Made by a program: the position numbers and the translations under genes. DNA of 64,000 nucleotides, taken from assembly GCA_030835135.1 (NCBI GenBank), contig JAUQWO010000020.1, positions 64,379 to 128,378 on the forward strand, given 5' to 3'. The notes beneath the pieces were generated by a model. The model had not been told where the DNA came from. It made no database searches and saw only the letters and a list, made by a program, of their open reading frames with translations. This document shows, piece after piece, positions 26,344 to 35,575 of the stretch. The stretch comes from Bacteroidota bacterium. Lineage in GTDB: Bacteria; Bacteroidota; Ignavibacteria; UBA10030; UBA6906. The number at the start of each line of letters is the position of its first letter. The stretch's first letter is position 1.

Positions 26344-26885
26344 ATCACTCTGCCGTCAGGAATGCGGCATCACCGGAAGTCCTGGGCTCTCACAGTTCGA
26401 GACGGTCTTTCTTGCAGAAGATCGGTCTTGGAGGATTGGCCGCCGGACTGGCAGCCCTCGGTTTTCAGTCCTTCCGCTCATTGGTCCCCAACGTGCTGTA
26501 CGAACCGCCGAGCAAGTTCAAGATCGGTCCGCCGACAGGGCTCGCCGAAGGTGTTACGTTTCTCGAGGACCGCAGGCTCTATGTGTTCCGGAGCGGGAGT
26601 ACCTACTCCGCGGTGTCGGCCGCCTGCACACACCTGGGATGCACGGTGAAGTATATGAAACTCCAGCAGCCGAAGCAGGTGGAGGTCAATGGAGAAGTAC
26701 GGTCGGTCCCGTTCGAATTCCATTGTCCCTGTCATGGCTCGAAGTTCTATGACGACGGAACGAACTATGCGGGTCCGGCCCCGGCACCGCTGCGGTGGCA
26801 CCGTCTGGAGCTCTCGCCGGACGACGGGCAGTTGATGGTGGACCTGAACATGGAAGTGGAGCGGAACTTCCGGTTGACCGTATGA
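26340..26885 (+). CDS. Rieske iron-sulfur protein
   Basis: A 181-residue subunit of a cytochrome bc-type complex. The N-terminus has a Tat-like signal anchor (SRRSFLQKIGLGGLAAGLAALG). The 2Fe-2S ligands are Cys96 and His98 in CTHLGC, and Cys129 and His132 in CPCHGSKF, with Cys101 and Cys131 placed for the usual disulfide. The protein would move electrons from menaquinol to the cytochrome c encoded two genes downstream. Its start overlaps the upstream flavoprotein gene. Confidence 0.95.
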   Translation: MNHSAVRNAASPEVLGSHSSRRSFLQKIGLGGLAAGLAALGFQSFRSLVPNVLYEPPSKFKIGPPTGLAEGVTFLEDRRLYVFRSGSTYSAVSAACTHLGCTVKYMKLQQPKQVEVNGEVRSVPFEFHCPCHGSKFYDDGTNYAGPAPAPLRWHRLELSPDDGQLMVDLNMEVERNFRLTV

Positions 26886-26923
26886 ACCATCACGAACGCA
26901 CCAGGGATGACGGAGAAACGTCG

Positions 26924-28249
26924 ATGGGAAACACAATCCACACGCGGTCCGGTCTGCAGCGCCTCCTGTGGCCGTGGAAACCGGAAAGCGACAAAGAGGC
27001 CGGCGATGCCATCGTCAAGAACATGCTGCTCCACTGGTTCCCGGCCAGAATCGCGAAGGCCAGCCTTGCCTGGAATTACAGCTTCTACCTGGGGACGATC
27101 TCCTTCTTCCTGTTCCTGATCCTCGTGGGCACGGGGCTGGTTCTGATGTTCCTCTATGTGCCCTCGGTGGAGCGTGCGTACTCCTCGGTGAAGGATATCG
27201 AGTTCGTCGTCTCCTTCGGGTGGATGCTGCGCGGGATGCACCGTATGGCAGCCCACCTGATGGTGGCCACGGTCTTCCTCCATATGATCCGTGTCTTTCT
27301 CACCGGAGCGTACAAGAACGGAAGCGCCGCCGGCGCCAACCGTCCGCTCAACTGGATCATCGGACTTGTTCTCCTTGTCTGTACGCTGCTGTTGTCATTC
27401 ACCGGCTATCTCCTGCCGTGGGACCAGCTCGCGTACTGGGCGATCACCGTGGGAACGAACATCGCGAGCGCAGCGCCGGTGGCCGGAGAGGCGACGCGAT
27501 TTCTGCTGCTGGGCGGCACCACGATCGATCAACCCGCACTCATCCGCTTCTACGTCCTCCACGTGTTCTTCCTGCCGGTCGCCGTGCTGGTGCTGTTCGC
27601 CTGGCACATGTGGCGCATCCGGAAGGATGGAGGCCTGGCAGCGGTCGACCGTGAAGCCCGGTCCGTAAAAGCGGAAGCCGCACCACCGGTGCGCACGAAG
27701 ACCTACTCGCTCCTCGGGGTGGTGGGCGGAGAGTCGGTGCACGTGCGGAATACCGTGATGGACGAAGAGCGTGACACCGTTTCCTCATCGCCGCACCTGG
27801 TCCGGCGTCTCGTCTTCGTGGCCCTGCTCACCCTCATCGCGGTCGCGGTCCTCACGGTCATCTTTCCCGCACCCCTGGAGACTCCGGCGGATCCCTCCGT
27901 GACGCCGAACCCGGCCAAGGCTCCCTGGTATTTCCTATGGCTGCAGGAGATCGTCACCATCACCACGGTAACGATCGGGTCCTTCACCATCAACGGTGCA
28001 CTGGTCGGAGGAGTGATCCTGCCCGGTCTGTTGTTCGCCCTCGGTGTCTGGTGGCCGTACCGCGACCGATCGGGTTCCGGAGCGGTCGGGGTGTGGTTCG
28101 CGCCGGAACGGAAGACCGCCAATAGGGTCTTCCTGCTCATCTGTCTCCTCATCATTATCCTGACCATCGTCGGGACCTTCATGCGGGGTCCCTATTGGCA
28201 CCTCTACTGGCCCTGGGAGACGTGGCCTGATATGCCGGTGCGATTCTAA
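26924..28249 (+). CDS. Cytochrome b (bc-type complex, N- and C-terminal parts fused)
   Basis: A 441-residue polytopic protein combining cytochrome b6-like and subunit-IV-like parts. Haem ligands are visible as paired histidines in RGMHRMAAHLMVATVFLHMIRVF and in VLHVFFLPVAVLVLFAWHMW. The Qo-site region is represented by the helix after TPNPAKAPWYFLWLQE, where PEWY of mitochondrial forms is replaced by APWY. A cytoplasmic linker of roughly 90 residues joins the halves. The ATG at 26924 has a GGAGA site; an alternative ATG at 26882 overlaps the Rieske stop. Confidence 0.93.
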   Translation: MGNTIHTRSGLQRLLWPWKPESDKEAGDAIVKNMLLHWFPARIAKASLAWNYSFYLGTISFFLFLILVGTGLVLMFLYVPSVERAYSSVKDIEFVVSFGWMLRGMHRMAAHLMVATVFLHMIRVFLTGAYKNGSAAGANRPLNWIIGLVLLVCTLLLSFTGYLLPWDQLAYWAITVGTNIASAAPVAGEATRFLLLGGTTIDQPALIRFYVLHVFFLPVAVLVLFAWHMWRIRKDGGLAAVDREARSVKAEAAPPVRTKTYSLLGVVGGESVHVRNTVMDEERDTVSSSPHLVRRLVFVALLTLIAVAVLTVIFPAPLETPADPSVTPNPAKAPWYFLWLQEIVTITTVTIGSFTINGALVGGVILPGLLFALGVWWPYRDRSGSGAVGVWFAPERKTANRVFLLICLLIIILTIVGTFMRGPYWHLYWPWETWPDMPVRF

Positions 28250-28263
28250 GGAGGCACAGCTCT

Positions 28264-29490
28264 ATGGATCATCGTTTGCCTGATACGAAACACGGCTTCG
28301 TCCACCGCGACAAGCTCCTGATCAGTCTTGGCGGGATCGGCGTGTTGCTCATTGCGGGATACTTCTTCTTCGTTGACGCCACGGCGGAATGGCGTGGATA
28401 CCAGGAGGAGTTCCGGGAAACTGTTGCCTCAACCCTCGGGCCCGACCGTGCAGCAGCGGTACCGGAGGGGTTGCAGCAGATCTATGTTCCAGCCCTGAAC
28501 CGTACCGACCGCTGCGTGACGTGCCATCTCGGCGCCGGGTGGCGTGGGCTGGAGAAGCTTCCGCAGCCGTTCCGGACGCATCCTCAGGACGTCCTCGCGT
28601 CTCATCCGATCGAAAAGTTCGGCTGCACGGTCTGTCATGGCGGGCAGGGGTATGCCGTCACGATGGAGGAGGCACACGGACTCATCGAGCACTGGGAGGA
28701 GCCGGTGATGGGGCAGGAGCTCGGGGACTTCTATGTGTTGAGCAACAGGAAGGCCATGATGCAGCTCAACTGCAATGCCTGTCACCGGTACGATCGCGAG
28801 ACACGGGGCGCGGAAGTGATCAATGCGGCCAAGCGTCTCGTTGCAGCGAAGGGATGCCGGGCCTGCCACGTGATCAACGGCAGGGGCGGGACCGTCGGAC
28901 CCGACCTGACGACGGTGGGCGACAAGTCGCCGGAACAGTACAACTACGAACGCATCAAAGGGTTTGCTTCGGCATTCAGCTGGCATGTGGCCCATCTGAA
29001 GAACCCCAAGGAGCTCGTCCCGGAATCGGTCATGCCCAACTTCGGCCTGTCCAGCGCCGACGCGCAGGCGCTGGCGCTTCTGGTGATGAGTTGGGGCAAG
29101 GCCGATCTCCCCGTGGAGTACATCCCCGGTCACAACTTCCGCGACATCCCGAACGCAGAAGAGAAAGCCCGCGAAGACCGGATGCTCAACGGGCCGGGCG
29201 CATTCTTCGTGACGAAGAGCTGCTTTGTCTGTCATTCCGTGTCGACGCTCGACGTTGAGGCGGCCGCGCAGATCGGGCCCGATCTGGCCCAGGCCGTGGA
29301 TGATGTGCAGGCGCGGTTCGGCCGGTCGCTCGAAGACTTCCTTGCGAAGCCCACGGGTACGATGGAAGTGGTCCTTGCAACCATGATCACGCTGACGCCC
29401 GAAGAGCGGCGTGAAGCGATCGAGAAGCTGAAGATGGCAAATGAACTGCTGAAGAAGAAAAAGGTCACGGCAGCCGGTGCTTCGCACTGA
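28264..29490 (+). CDS. Membrane-anchored pentahaem cytochrome c
   Basis: A 408-residue protein with an N-terminal anchor (LLISLGGIGVLLIAGYFFFV) and five CxxCH haem sites: CVTCH, CTVCH, CNACH, CRACH and CFVCH. The C-terminal 150 residues look like a monohaem cytochrome c domain with a Met ligand (SVMPNFGLS is a candidate). It is preceded by AAGGAGG. Located between cytochrome b and nosZ, it is the likely carrier from the bc complex to NosZ. Five haems in this position are more than the one or two of canonical bc1 cytochrome c1. Confidence 0.93.
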   Translation: MDHRLPDTKHGFVHRDKLLISLGGIGVLLIAGYFFFVDATAEWRGYQEEFRETVASTLGPDRAAAVPEGLQQIYVPALNRTDRCVTCHLGAGWRGLEKLPQPFRTHPQDVLASHPIEKFGCTVCHGGQGYAVTMEEAHGLIEHWEEPVMGQELGDFYVLSNRKAMMQLNCNACHRYDRETRGAEVINAAKRLVAAKGCRACHVINGRGGTVGPDLTTVGDKSPEQYNYERIKGFASAFSWHVAHLKNPKELVPESVMPNFGLSSADAQALALLVMSWGKADLPVEYIPGHNFRDIPNAEEKAREDRMLNGPGAFFVTKSCFVCHSVSTLDVEAAAQIGPDLAQAVDDVQARFGRSLEDFLAKPTGTMEVVLATMITLTPEERREAIEKLKMANELLKKKKVTAAGASH

Positions 29491-29556
29491 TCGTTCCGTT
29501 CAGATGAACGATGTCCGCGCCGCCCTGTGCAATGGTCCACTACTGAGGAGGGTCTC

Positions 29557-31473
29557 ATGAAACGACAGTCACCGATCCCGGTCGCAGTGCTTACGATCGC
29601 CATGCTCTTCGCTCTGTTGCTGCTTGCAGGTTGCGGGCCCGACAAGAAGGGGCGGAGCGGAGGACGGTCCGAAGCGCGGTCAGATGTTCAGGAGGCCGCC
29701 CTGAAGACCTATGTGGCGCCCGGCGATCTGGACGAATACTACATCTTCAAGTCCGGTGGTCACTCCGGACAGGTTTATGTCTACGGGATCCCTTCGATGC
29801 GCCATATCGCTACGATCCCGGTGTTCGCACCCTACCCCGCGACGGGGTACGGGTTCGACAAGGAGTCGAAGCATATGATGGGGGGCTTCACCTGGGGGGA
29901 CGTGCACCACCCCGCACTGAGCGAAACGGGCGGCGAATACGATGCGCGCTGGCTCTTTGTGAACGACAACAGCAACAACCGCATGGCGCGGATCGATCTG
30001 CGCGACTTCAAGACCAAGCAGATCCTCGGACCGATCCCGAACGTGTCCGGAAACCACGGATCCACATTCGTCACGGAAAACACGGAGTACATCCTCTCGG
30101 CCTCCCGCTTCTCGATCCCCTTGCCCAAGGGCCGGGTCGAGAGCCTGCAGGACTACGCAACGAAATACAACGGCGTGGTATGCGGCATCAGCGTCGATCC
30201 GAAAACGGGTGAGATGCGGGTGGGATGGGAAGTGAAGATGCCGCCGTTCAACTATGATCTGGGCGATGCCGGCAAGGGCCCGAGCCATGGCTGGGCATTC
30301 TGGACCTGCTACAACAGCGAGCGGGCAACGGGCAAGCTCGAGGTGACGGCAAGCCAGCGTGACAGGGACTACATCGCAGCGGTGAACTGGAAGCTCGTGG
30401 AGCAGGCGGTCGCAGCGGGAAAAGGGAAGATGATGGACGGCGTGCAACTGCTTGACCCGAGGGATGCACCCGGTGCCGTGTTCCTGTTGCCGGTGGCGAA
30501 GTCCCCGCACGGGGTGGATGTCAGTCCGGACGGACGCTACATCATTGGCAGCGGCAAACTGCAGAGCATCACGACGGTGTTCACCATCGAGCGGATCCTG
30601 GCCGCCATCGAGAAGAAGGATTTCACGGGCGACGAGGATGGGATCCCGGTCCTGAACTATGACGCTGTCAAGGAAGCCGAGGTGAATGTGGGGCTCGGAC
30701 CGTTGCATACGCAGTTCGACGATCAGGGCAACGCCTATACTTCGTTGTTCGTTGAAAGTGCCGTGGCGAAATGGAAACTGGGCACGTGGGAGGTCCTGGA
30801 CAAGGTCCCGGTGTCGTACAATATCGGTCACCTCTGTGCCGCGGAGGGGGATTCGCGCAGTCCGGACGGCAAGTACCTCGTGGCGATGAACAAGCTCTCG
30901 CACGGCCGTCATTTGAATGTCGGGCCCTCGCAACCCGAATCCTCGCAGCTGATCGACATCAGCGGGGAGAAGATGGCGCTGCTGTACGATGCCTTCACCG
31001 AGCCCGAACCGCACAATGCACAGATGATCAAGGCGGACAAGCTGAAGCCGATCGAAGTGTATCCGAGGGAAGAGAACCGGCATCCGAAGGCGATCTGGGA
31101 CATCAAGGATGCACGCGTGACGCGCAATGGCCGGAACGTGGAGGTGCTGATGGTGGCGGTGCGGACCAGCTTCGAGCCGACGGTGATCGAGGTCAACCAG
31201 GGCGACAAGGTCACGATCTATATCACGAACATCGAGCAGACGACCGATGAACTGCACGGCTTCGGGCTGAATGAGTACAATCTGAACATCGTCGCCGATC
31301 CCGGCGAGACCAAGGTGATCGAGTTCATTGCGGACAAACCCGGGGTGTTTCCGTACTACTGCACGAACTTCTGCTCCGCACTGCACCAGGAGATGCAGGG
31401 ATATCTGCTGGTGCGCGGCAACGGAACGGCGGCGCGCGCCCGCACCGCCGGGCCCGGACTGGCAGCACAGTGA
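29557..31473 (+). CDS. nosZ: Nitrous oxide reductase, clade II (Sec-dependent)
   Basis: A 638-residue NosZ that reduces N2O to N2 in the periplasm. The N-terminus is a lipoprotein-type Sec signal (LFALLLLAGC), not the Tat signal of clade I enzymes, which places it in clade II. The beta-propeller region has the conserved GYGFDKESKHMMGGFTWGDVHHP (in part), DNSNNRMARIDLRDF and HGVDVSPDGRYI segments that carry CuZ histidines. The C-terminal cupredoxin domain has the CuA ligands Cys602, Cys606, His610 and Met613 (YYCTNFCSALHQEMQGY). GAGGAGG lies just upstream of the ATG at 29557. Confidence 0.96.
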   Translation: MKRQSPIPVAVLTIAMLFALLLLAGCGPDKKGRSGGRSEARSDVQEAALKTYVAPGDLDEYYIFKSGGHSGQVYVYGIPSMRHIATIPVFAPYPATGYGFDKESKHMMGGFTWGDVHHPALSETGGEYDARWLFVNDNSNNRMARIDLRDFKTKQILGPIPNVSGNHGSTFVTENTEYILSASRFSIPLPKGRVESLQDYATKYNGVVCGISVDPKTGEMRVGWEVKMPPFNYDLGDAGKGPSHGWAFWTCYNSERATGKLEVTASQRDRDYIAAVNWKLVEQAVAAGKGKMMDGVQLLDPRDAPGAVFLLPVAKSPHGVDVSPDGRYIIGSGKLQSITTVFTIERILAAIEKKDFTGDEDGIPVLNYDAVKEAEVNVGLGPLHTQFDDQGNAYTSLFVESAVAKWKLGTWEVLDKVPVSYNIGHLCAAEGDSRSPDGKYLVAMNKLSHGRHLNVGPSQPESSQLIDISGEKMALLYDAFTEPEPHNAQMIKADKLKPIEVYPREENRHPKAIWDIKDARVTRNGRNVEVLMVAVRTSFEPTVIEVNQGDKVTIYITNIEQTTDELHGFGLNEYNLNIVADPGETKVIEFIADKPGVFPYYCTNFCSALHQEMQGYLLVRGNGTAARARTAGPGLAAQ

Positions 31474-31485
31474 ACACGTACTGAC

Positions 31486-31522
31486 GTCCCCTGCCCCGTA
31501 CAGCCGGGGCGGGGGACTGTTT
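31486..31522 (+). terminator. Intrinsic terminator-like hairpin after nosZ
   Basis: GTCCCCTGCCCCG (31486-31498) pairs with CGGGGCGGGGGAC (31505-31517) through one G-U pair, with a six-base loop, and is followed by TGTTTT. It lies between nosZ and the nosB-like gene and probably lowers read-through into the accessory genes or stabilises the nosZ end of the message. Confidence 0.72.
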
Positions 31523-31538
31523 TCATCCAGGAGGCATC

Positions 31539-32177
31539 ATGCAGGCGATCGTCCGGCGAGCAGCAACGTTCTTTGGAGTGGTACTCGATGTCCGCAGCAG
31601 AGTCATCGTCATCGTTGCGGCGCTGGCATTGCTCCTCACATACTTCTTGCCCCTCTGGAGTCTGACACTCTACTCCAATCAGTTCCCCGAAGGGCTGGTG
31701 CTGAAGATCCACGGACACAAGCTCGAGGGGGACAAGTCGCCCTCCCGCGACGACCTGAAGGAGATCAACGCGCTGAACCACTACATCGGCATGCGGGCTC
31801 TCCGGGAAGAAGACTTCACCGAGTTCCGGTGGATCCCGTTCGTCATTGGCGGTCTGATCCTCCTTGGCTTTCGTGTGGCGGTCATGGGACGCATGGACCA
31901 GCTTGTGGACCTGCTGGTCCTCTTCGTGTACTTCGGCGGCTTTTCTCTCTGGAGCTTTTACCGGAAACTGTATCTGTATGGGCATGAGCTGGACCCGACC
32001 GCGGCGGTGACAGTTCCGCCGTTCATGCCGCCGCTGTTCGGTCATCAGACCCTCGCGAACTTCGAGGTCTACAGCTATCCCGAGCCGGGCTCGTTCGTCA
32101 TGATCTTTTCCATGCTCATGCTCGGGCTGGCGCTGGTGCTTGCGCTCCGGGCAGCCCGGAAGGAAGTGATGGAATGA
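31539..32177 (+). CDS. NosB-like integral membrane protein
   Basis: A 212-residue protein with about four transmembrane segments (IVIVAALALLLTYFLPLW; FVIGGLILLGFRVAVMG; LVDLLVLFVYFGGFSLW; FVMIFSMLMLGLALVLAL). Its position directly after nosZ is that of nosB in clade II nos clusters, and I assign it on position and topology alone. A soluble segment of about 55 residues after the first helix contains a His/Lys-rich stretch (KIHGHKLEGDK) that might bind metal. AGGAGG precedes the ATG. Its stop overlaps nosD by four bases. Confidence 0.66.
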   Translation: MQAIVRRAATFFGVVLDVRSRVIVIVAALALLLTYFLPLWSLTLYSNQFPEGLVLKIHGHKLEGDKSPSRDDLKEINALNHYIGMRALREEDFTEFRWIPFVIGGLILLGFRVAVMGRMDQLVDLLVLFVYFGGFSLWSFYRKLYLYGHELDPTAAVTVPPFMPPLFGHQTLANFEVYSYPEPGSFVMIFSMLMLGLALVLALRAARKEVME

Positions 32178-33484
32178 CGGCTCTTCCTCCCACGGCAGGA
32201 ACACATCCGGGCCGGTCCGCAGGCATGCGCAGAGAATGCTGCATGCTTTTCGTTGCCGCATTCCTGGTCGGGGGCGTGTACCAGCCCCTGCCGGCGGCCG
32301 GGCAATCCTTGATCTCGCGGATCGCGGCGGCCCGCCCGGGAGATACGGTCCTCGTCCGCGGCGGTGTCTGGGAGGGCGATCTGGTGCTGGACCAAAGGAT
32401 CGCGCTGATCGGTGTTGGGATGCCCGTCATCCGGGGGAGCGGCAATGGGAGTACCATCACGATCACGGCGGACTCGTGTACCGTGGCGGGGTTCGTGATC
32501 GAGCGCTGCGGGCGCATGCTCGTGCATGAGGATGCCGGCATTCTCGTCCGTTCGAAAGGCAACCGGATCCTCCGGAACCGGCTCCGGGACATTCTCTTCG
32601 GGGTGTACCTCTTCCGGGGCAGGGGCAACACGATCGACGGGAATGAGATCACCGGCCGACGGCACCTCGATGTCGGCCAGCGGGGCAGCGGGATCCATGT
32701 GTACGACTCACCGTGGAACGTGATCGCGGGGAACACGGTCACCGATGTCCGTGATGGGATCTACATCCAGAATGCGAACCATACACACATCGAGCGGAAC
32801 AATGTCCACCACGTGCGGTACGGCCTGCATTACATGTACGCCGACTCGAACACCTTCCTCGGGAACCGGTTCGAGGACAACGCCGCGGGAGCTGCGGTCA
32901 TGTACAGCCGCGGCATCGTCATGCGGCACAATGTGTTCGCGCGGAACAGGGCCTTCTCTGCGTTCGGCGTTCTGCTGCAGGATTGTCACGGTCTGGTGGC
33001 GGACTCGAACATCATCGATGACAATGCGATCGGGATCTTCCTGGAGAACTCGCGGCATGGACGATTCCGGCACAACATCATTGCACGGAACGACCTGGCA
33101 CTGCAGATGTTCCAGAACGCGGACGGGAATACCTTCACGGAGAATGCCTTCATCGACAATCTGAGTCCGCTGGTCGTTGTCGGCAAGCGCACCGGGTCGC
33201 GCTGGAGCGACGGCGGACGGGGGAATTACTGGAGCGGGTACGAAGGGTATGATCTCGATGGCGATGGCGTGGGTGATGTCCCGATGCGGATACAGAACGT
33301 CTTTCATTATCTCGAAGGGAGGAACAGCGCGGTCCGGCTCTTCCTGTACAGTCCGGCCTCGCAGGCCCTTGCTGCAGCTTCCGCGGCCTTTCCGATCATG
33401 CAGCTGACGGAAGAGTCCGATCCGCATCCGCTCATGGATCGGGAACGCCTGTTCACGGGACATGCGATGGGGAGGAATCCGTGA
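32174..33484 (+). CDS. nosD: NosD periplasmic copper-site maturation protein
   Basis: A 436-residue protein with a signal peptide (MLFVAAFLVGGVYQPLPAAG) and a right-handed parallel beta-helix of CASH repeats (GNRILRNRLRDILFGVYLF; HIERNNVHHVRYGLHYMYAD; MRHNVFARNRAFSAFGVLLQ). NosD works with NosF and NosY in assembling the CuZ centre of NosZ. The motifs GRGNYWSGYEGYDLDGDGVGDVP (in part) and YLEGRNSAVRLF are typical. It overlaps both neighbours by four bases. Confidence 0.94.
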   Translation: MTALPPTAGTHPGRSAGMRRECCMLFVAAFLVGGVYQPLPAAGQSLISRIAAARPGDTVLVRGGVWEGDLVLDQRIALIGVGMPVIRGSGNGSTITITADSCTVAGFVIERCGRMLVHEDAGILVRSKGNRILRNRLRDILFGVYLFRGRGNTIDGNEITGRRHLDVGQRGSGIHVYDSPWNVIAGNTVTDVRDGIYIQNANHTHIERNNVHHVRYGLHYMYADSNTFLGNRFEDNAAGAAVMYSRGIVMRHNVFARNRAFSAFGVLLQDCHGLVADSNIIDDNAIGIFLENSRHGRFRHNIIARNDLALQMFQNADGNTFTENAFIDNLSPLVVVGKRTGSRWSDGGRGNYWSGYEGYDLDGDGVGDVPMRIQNVFHYLEGRNSAVRLFLYSPASQALAAASAAFPIMQLTEESDPHPLMDRERLFTGHAMGRNP

Positions 33485-34203
33485 TCGAGGTGAGCCATCT
33501 CTCCAAGAGTTTCGAACGGACGAAGGCCGTCCGGGATGTGTCGTTCACTGTCCGCGAGGGAGAGGTCTTTGCCTTTCTTGGTCCGAACGGGAGCGGGAAG
33601 AGCACCACGCTCAAGTGCATTGTGGGGTTGTCGCTGCCGGACAGCGGAAGCATCCGGATCAGTGGCATCGATATCCGGCGTGAGCCCCGTGCTGCCCGGC
33701 AGGTGATCAGTTATCTTCCCCAGCGTGTGGTGTTTCCGGACTCGCTCACAGCGCGCGAGATCCTGCTGTTCCACGCGCGGCTCCGCGGAGTGGCGCCCGC
33801 TGTGGTGAACGCCGTGCTCGAAAAGGCCCGCTTTGTGGCGGGGGCGGATCGGCCGGCGGGGACATTCTCCGGTGGGATGACGCAGCGCCTCGGGCTTGCG
33901 GTGGTGGCACTGCCGGATGCCTCGGTCCTCCTGCTCGACGAGCCGACGGCCAATCTTGATCCGCACGGAGTGCGGCGGTTTCGGGAGTTCATCGTCCAGC
34001 AGAAGGAGGCGGGGAAGACGATCATCTTTTCGACCCACCTGCTTGCGGAGGCAGAACAGCTTGCTGACCGTGTCGGGATCTTTGTCGGGGGCCGGCTCGT
34101 CGCCGAGGAATCCGTGGAAAGCCTGCAAGCCGTGTCCCGGACCGCACACTCGATCGAGGACCTGTATCTTCATTATGTGGGAGATGAGCATGATGAACCA
34201 TAG
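33481..34203 (+). CDS. nosF: NosF ABC transporter ATP-binding protein
   Basis: A 240-residue ABC ATPase starting at a GTG that overlaps the nosD stop. Walker A is LGPNGSGKST (about residues 35-44), the signature is FSGGMTQRLGLAV, and Walker B is VLLLDEPTANLD. With NosY it energises the delivery of sulfur or copper species for CuZ biogenesis. The C-terminus overlaps the nosL start by a few bases. Confidence 0.95.
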   Translation: MIEVSHLSKSFERTKAVRDVSFTVREGEVFAFLGPNGSGKSTTLKCIVGLSLPDSGSIRISGIDIRREPRAARQVISYLPQRVVFPDSLTAREILLFHARLRGVAPAVVNAVLEKARFVAGADRPAGTFSGGMTQRLGLAVVALPDASVLLLDEPTANLDPHGVRRFREFIVQQKEAGKTIIFSTHLLAEAEQLADRVGIFVGGRLVAEESVESLQAVSRTAHSIEDLYLHYVGDEHDEP

Positions 34204-34624
34204 TATGGCACTCTGCCTGGTGCTGGCATTTCTCACCGCGGGATGTGGCGGGAACGAACCCCGGCCGGTGGACATCTTTCCCGAGGATCTGTGCGCGGGG
34301 TGCCGGATGGCGATCTCGGATGCCCGGTTCGCGTCGGAGATCATTGCGACCGATGGGACCGTCCACAAGTACGACGACATCGGCTGTCTGCTTCATGCGA
34401 GGCAGGCGATTCCGGTCGATGAGATCGCGGCCATCTTTGTGAAGGACTATGAGACCCTCGCATGGGTCCCGTACGGACGCAGCACGATCGTTTCAGCCGG
34501 TATTCACACGCCCATGGCTTCGGGCCGGATCGCGTTCGCCTCGGCGGACCGGGCTGCGGCATTCGTGAAGGCACATCCACCCGAGGAGAAGACCGGTGAA
34601 GACTGCGAAGCGTGCACGGACTGA
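34190..34624 (+). CDS. nosL: NosL copper-binding lipoprotein
   Basis: A 144-residue lipoprotein (ALCLVLAFLTAGC lipobox) of the NosL family, a copper(I) chaperone for NosZ. The copper motif CAGCRMAISDARFASEI is intact. The C-terminal region (AFVKAHPPEEK) ends with a CEAC pair that may add a metal site. GGGAG precedes the ATG at 34190; ATG codons at 34184 and 34193 are alternatives. It starts inside the end of nosF and overlaps the start of nosY by 29 bases. Confidence 0.92.
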   Translation: MMNHSMALCLVLAFLTAGCGGNEPRPVDIFPEDLCAGCRMAISDARFASEIIATDGTVHKYDDIGCLLHARQAIPVDEIAAIFVKDYETLAWVPYGRSTIVSAGIHTPMASGRIAFASADRAAAFVKAHPPEEKTGEDCEACTD

Positions 34625-35459
34625 TGCGGTGGCCACGTCGCCCATCGTCCTCATCGCGCAACGGGAGCTTACCATCACCGTCAGGAACCGGTGGACGGTG
34701 ATCATGGCCGGTGTGTTCGGTGTGTTGATGCTGGTGATCGCCTGGGCCGGCGTCGCTGCCGAGGGGTTTGATGGCATGGCTGATTTCACCCGTACCTCCG
34801 CGAGCATGGTGAACCTGGTACTGTATGTGGTCCCGCTGATGGCGCTCGTCCTGGCAACGCTCAGTTTTGCCGGCGATCGCGGGACGACGGAATTGCTCTT
34901 CTCGCAGCCTGTCTCACGAACGGAGGTCATGCTGGGAAAGATCGCCGGACTCTTCGTAGCGATAGGGGGTGCGATGGTGGCCGGGTTCATCGTCTCGGGT
35001 GGCGTGGTCCTGTTCCAGACCGGCACGCATGGCATCGGCGGCTTCATCGCCTTCGCGGTCATGACGTTGCTCCTCGGATTGATCTTCCTGTGTGTGGGCG
35101 CCCTTGCCACGATGCTGGCGGGCCGGCGGCCCCGGTCGTTCGGCTTCGCCATCCTGCTCTGGTTCCACTTCGTGCTGTTCTACGACCTCGTGGTGCTCGG
35201 TCTGGCGTCGCAATTGCGCGGGCAGAGCGCGGTGACGGCGCTCTTCCTTACGCTCTTCGGAAATCCGGTCGATCTTGTCCGTGTCGCTTCATTGATCGTT
35301 CTGGACAACGAAACGATCTTCGGCGCAACGGGGGCGGCGCTGTTACGCTTTCTCGGCGGTCCGGAAGTGAGCGTCCTGGTACTCGTGGTGGCTGCCATCC
35401 TGTGGGTCGCCCTGCCTCTGCTCTGGGCGCATGCCGTGCTACGGTCACAGGACATCTGA
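34596..35459 (+). CDS. nosY: NosY ABC transporter permease
   Basis: A 287-residue permease with six transmembrane segments, starting at a GTG with GAGGAG upstream. The typical NosY motif SFAGDRGTTELLFSQPVSRTEV lies at about residues 88-109. The second half has FWFHF-like WFHFVLFYDLVVLG and the ATPase-contact region. It pairs with NosF. The nosF-nosL-nosY order, with long overlaps, indicates one message. Confidence 0.94.
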   Translation: MKTAKRARTDAVATSPIVLIAQRELTITVRNRWTVIMAGVFGVLMLVIAWAGVAAEGFDGMADFTRTSASMVNLVLYVVPLMALVLATLSFAGDRGTTELLFSQPVSRTEVMLGKIAGLFVAIGGAMVAGFIVSGGVVLFQTGTHGIGGFIAFAVMTLLLGLIFLCVGALATMLAGRRPRSFGFAILLWFHFVLFYDLVVLGLASQLRGQSAVTALFLTLFGNPVDLVRVASLIVLDNETIFGATGAALLRFLGGPEVSVLVLVVAAILWVALPLLWAHAVLRSQDI

Positions 35460-35575
35460 GATGCCCGGACTGTACGCAGGCCGTGGGGTCCGATGAGTGC
35501 AGGGAAGGGGGTAGGAGAAGTAGTTACGGAAAGGCGGGCAGGTTGGAGACAAAACACCACATCAGCGCTGTGCCA

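Noticed and set aside
29680-31386. Minus-strand frame opposite nosZ
   Set aside because: NosZ copper ligands and propeller motifs are on the plus strand; the antisense product is Arg/His-rich without a fold.
35090-35575. Longer frame extending the nos-cluster ferredoxin upstream into nosY
   Set aside because: The extra 160 codons overlap NosY in another frame and have no ferredoxin-like sequence. The real gene starts near 35576 or 35543.
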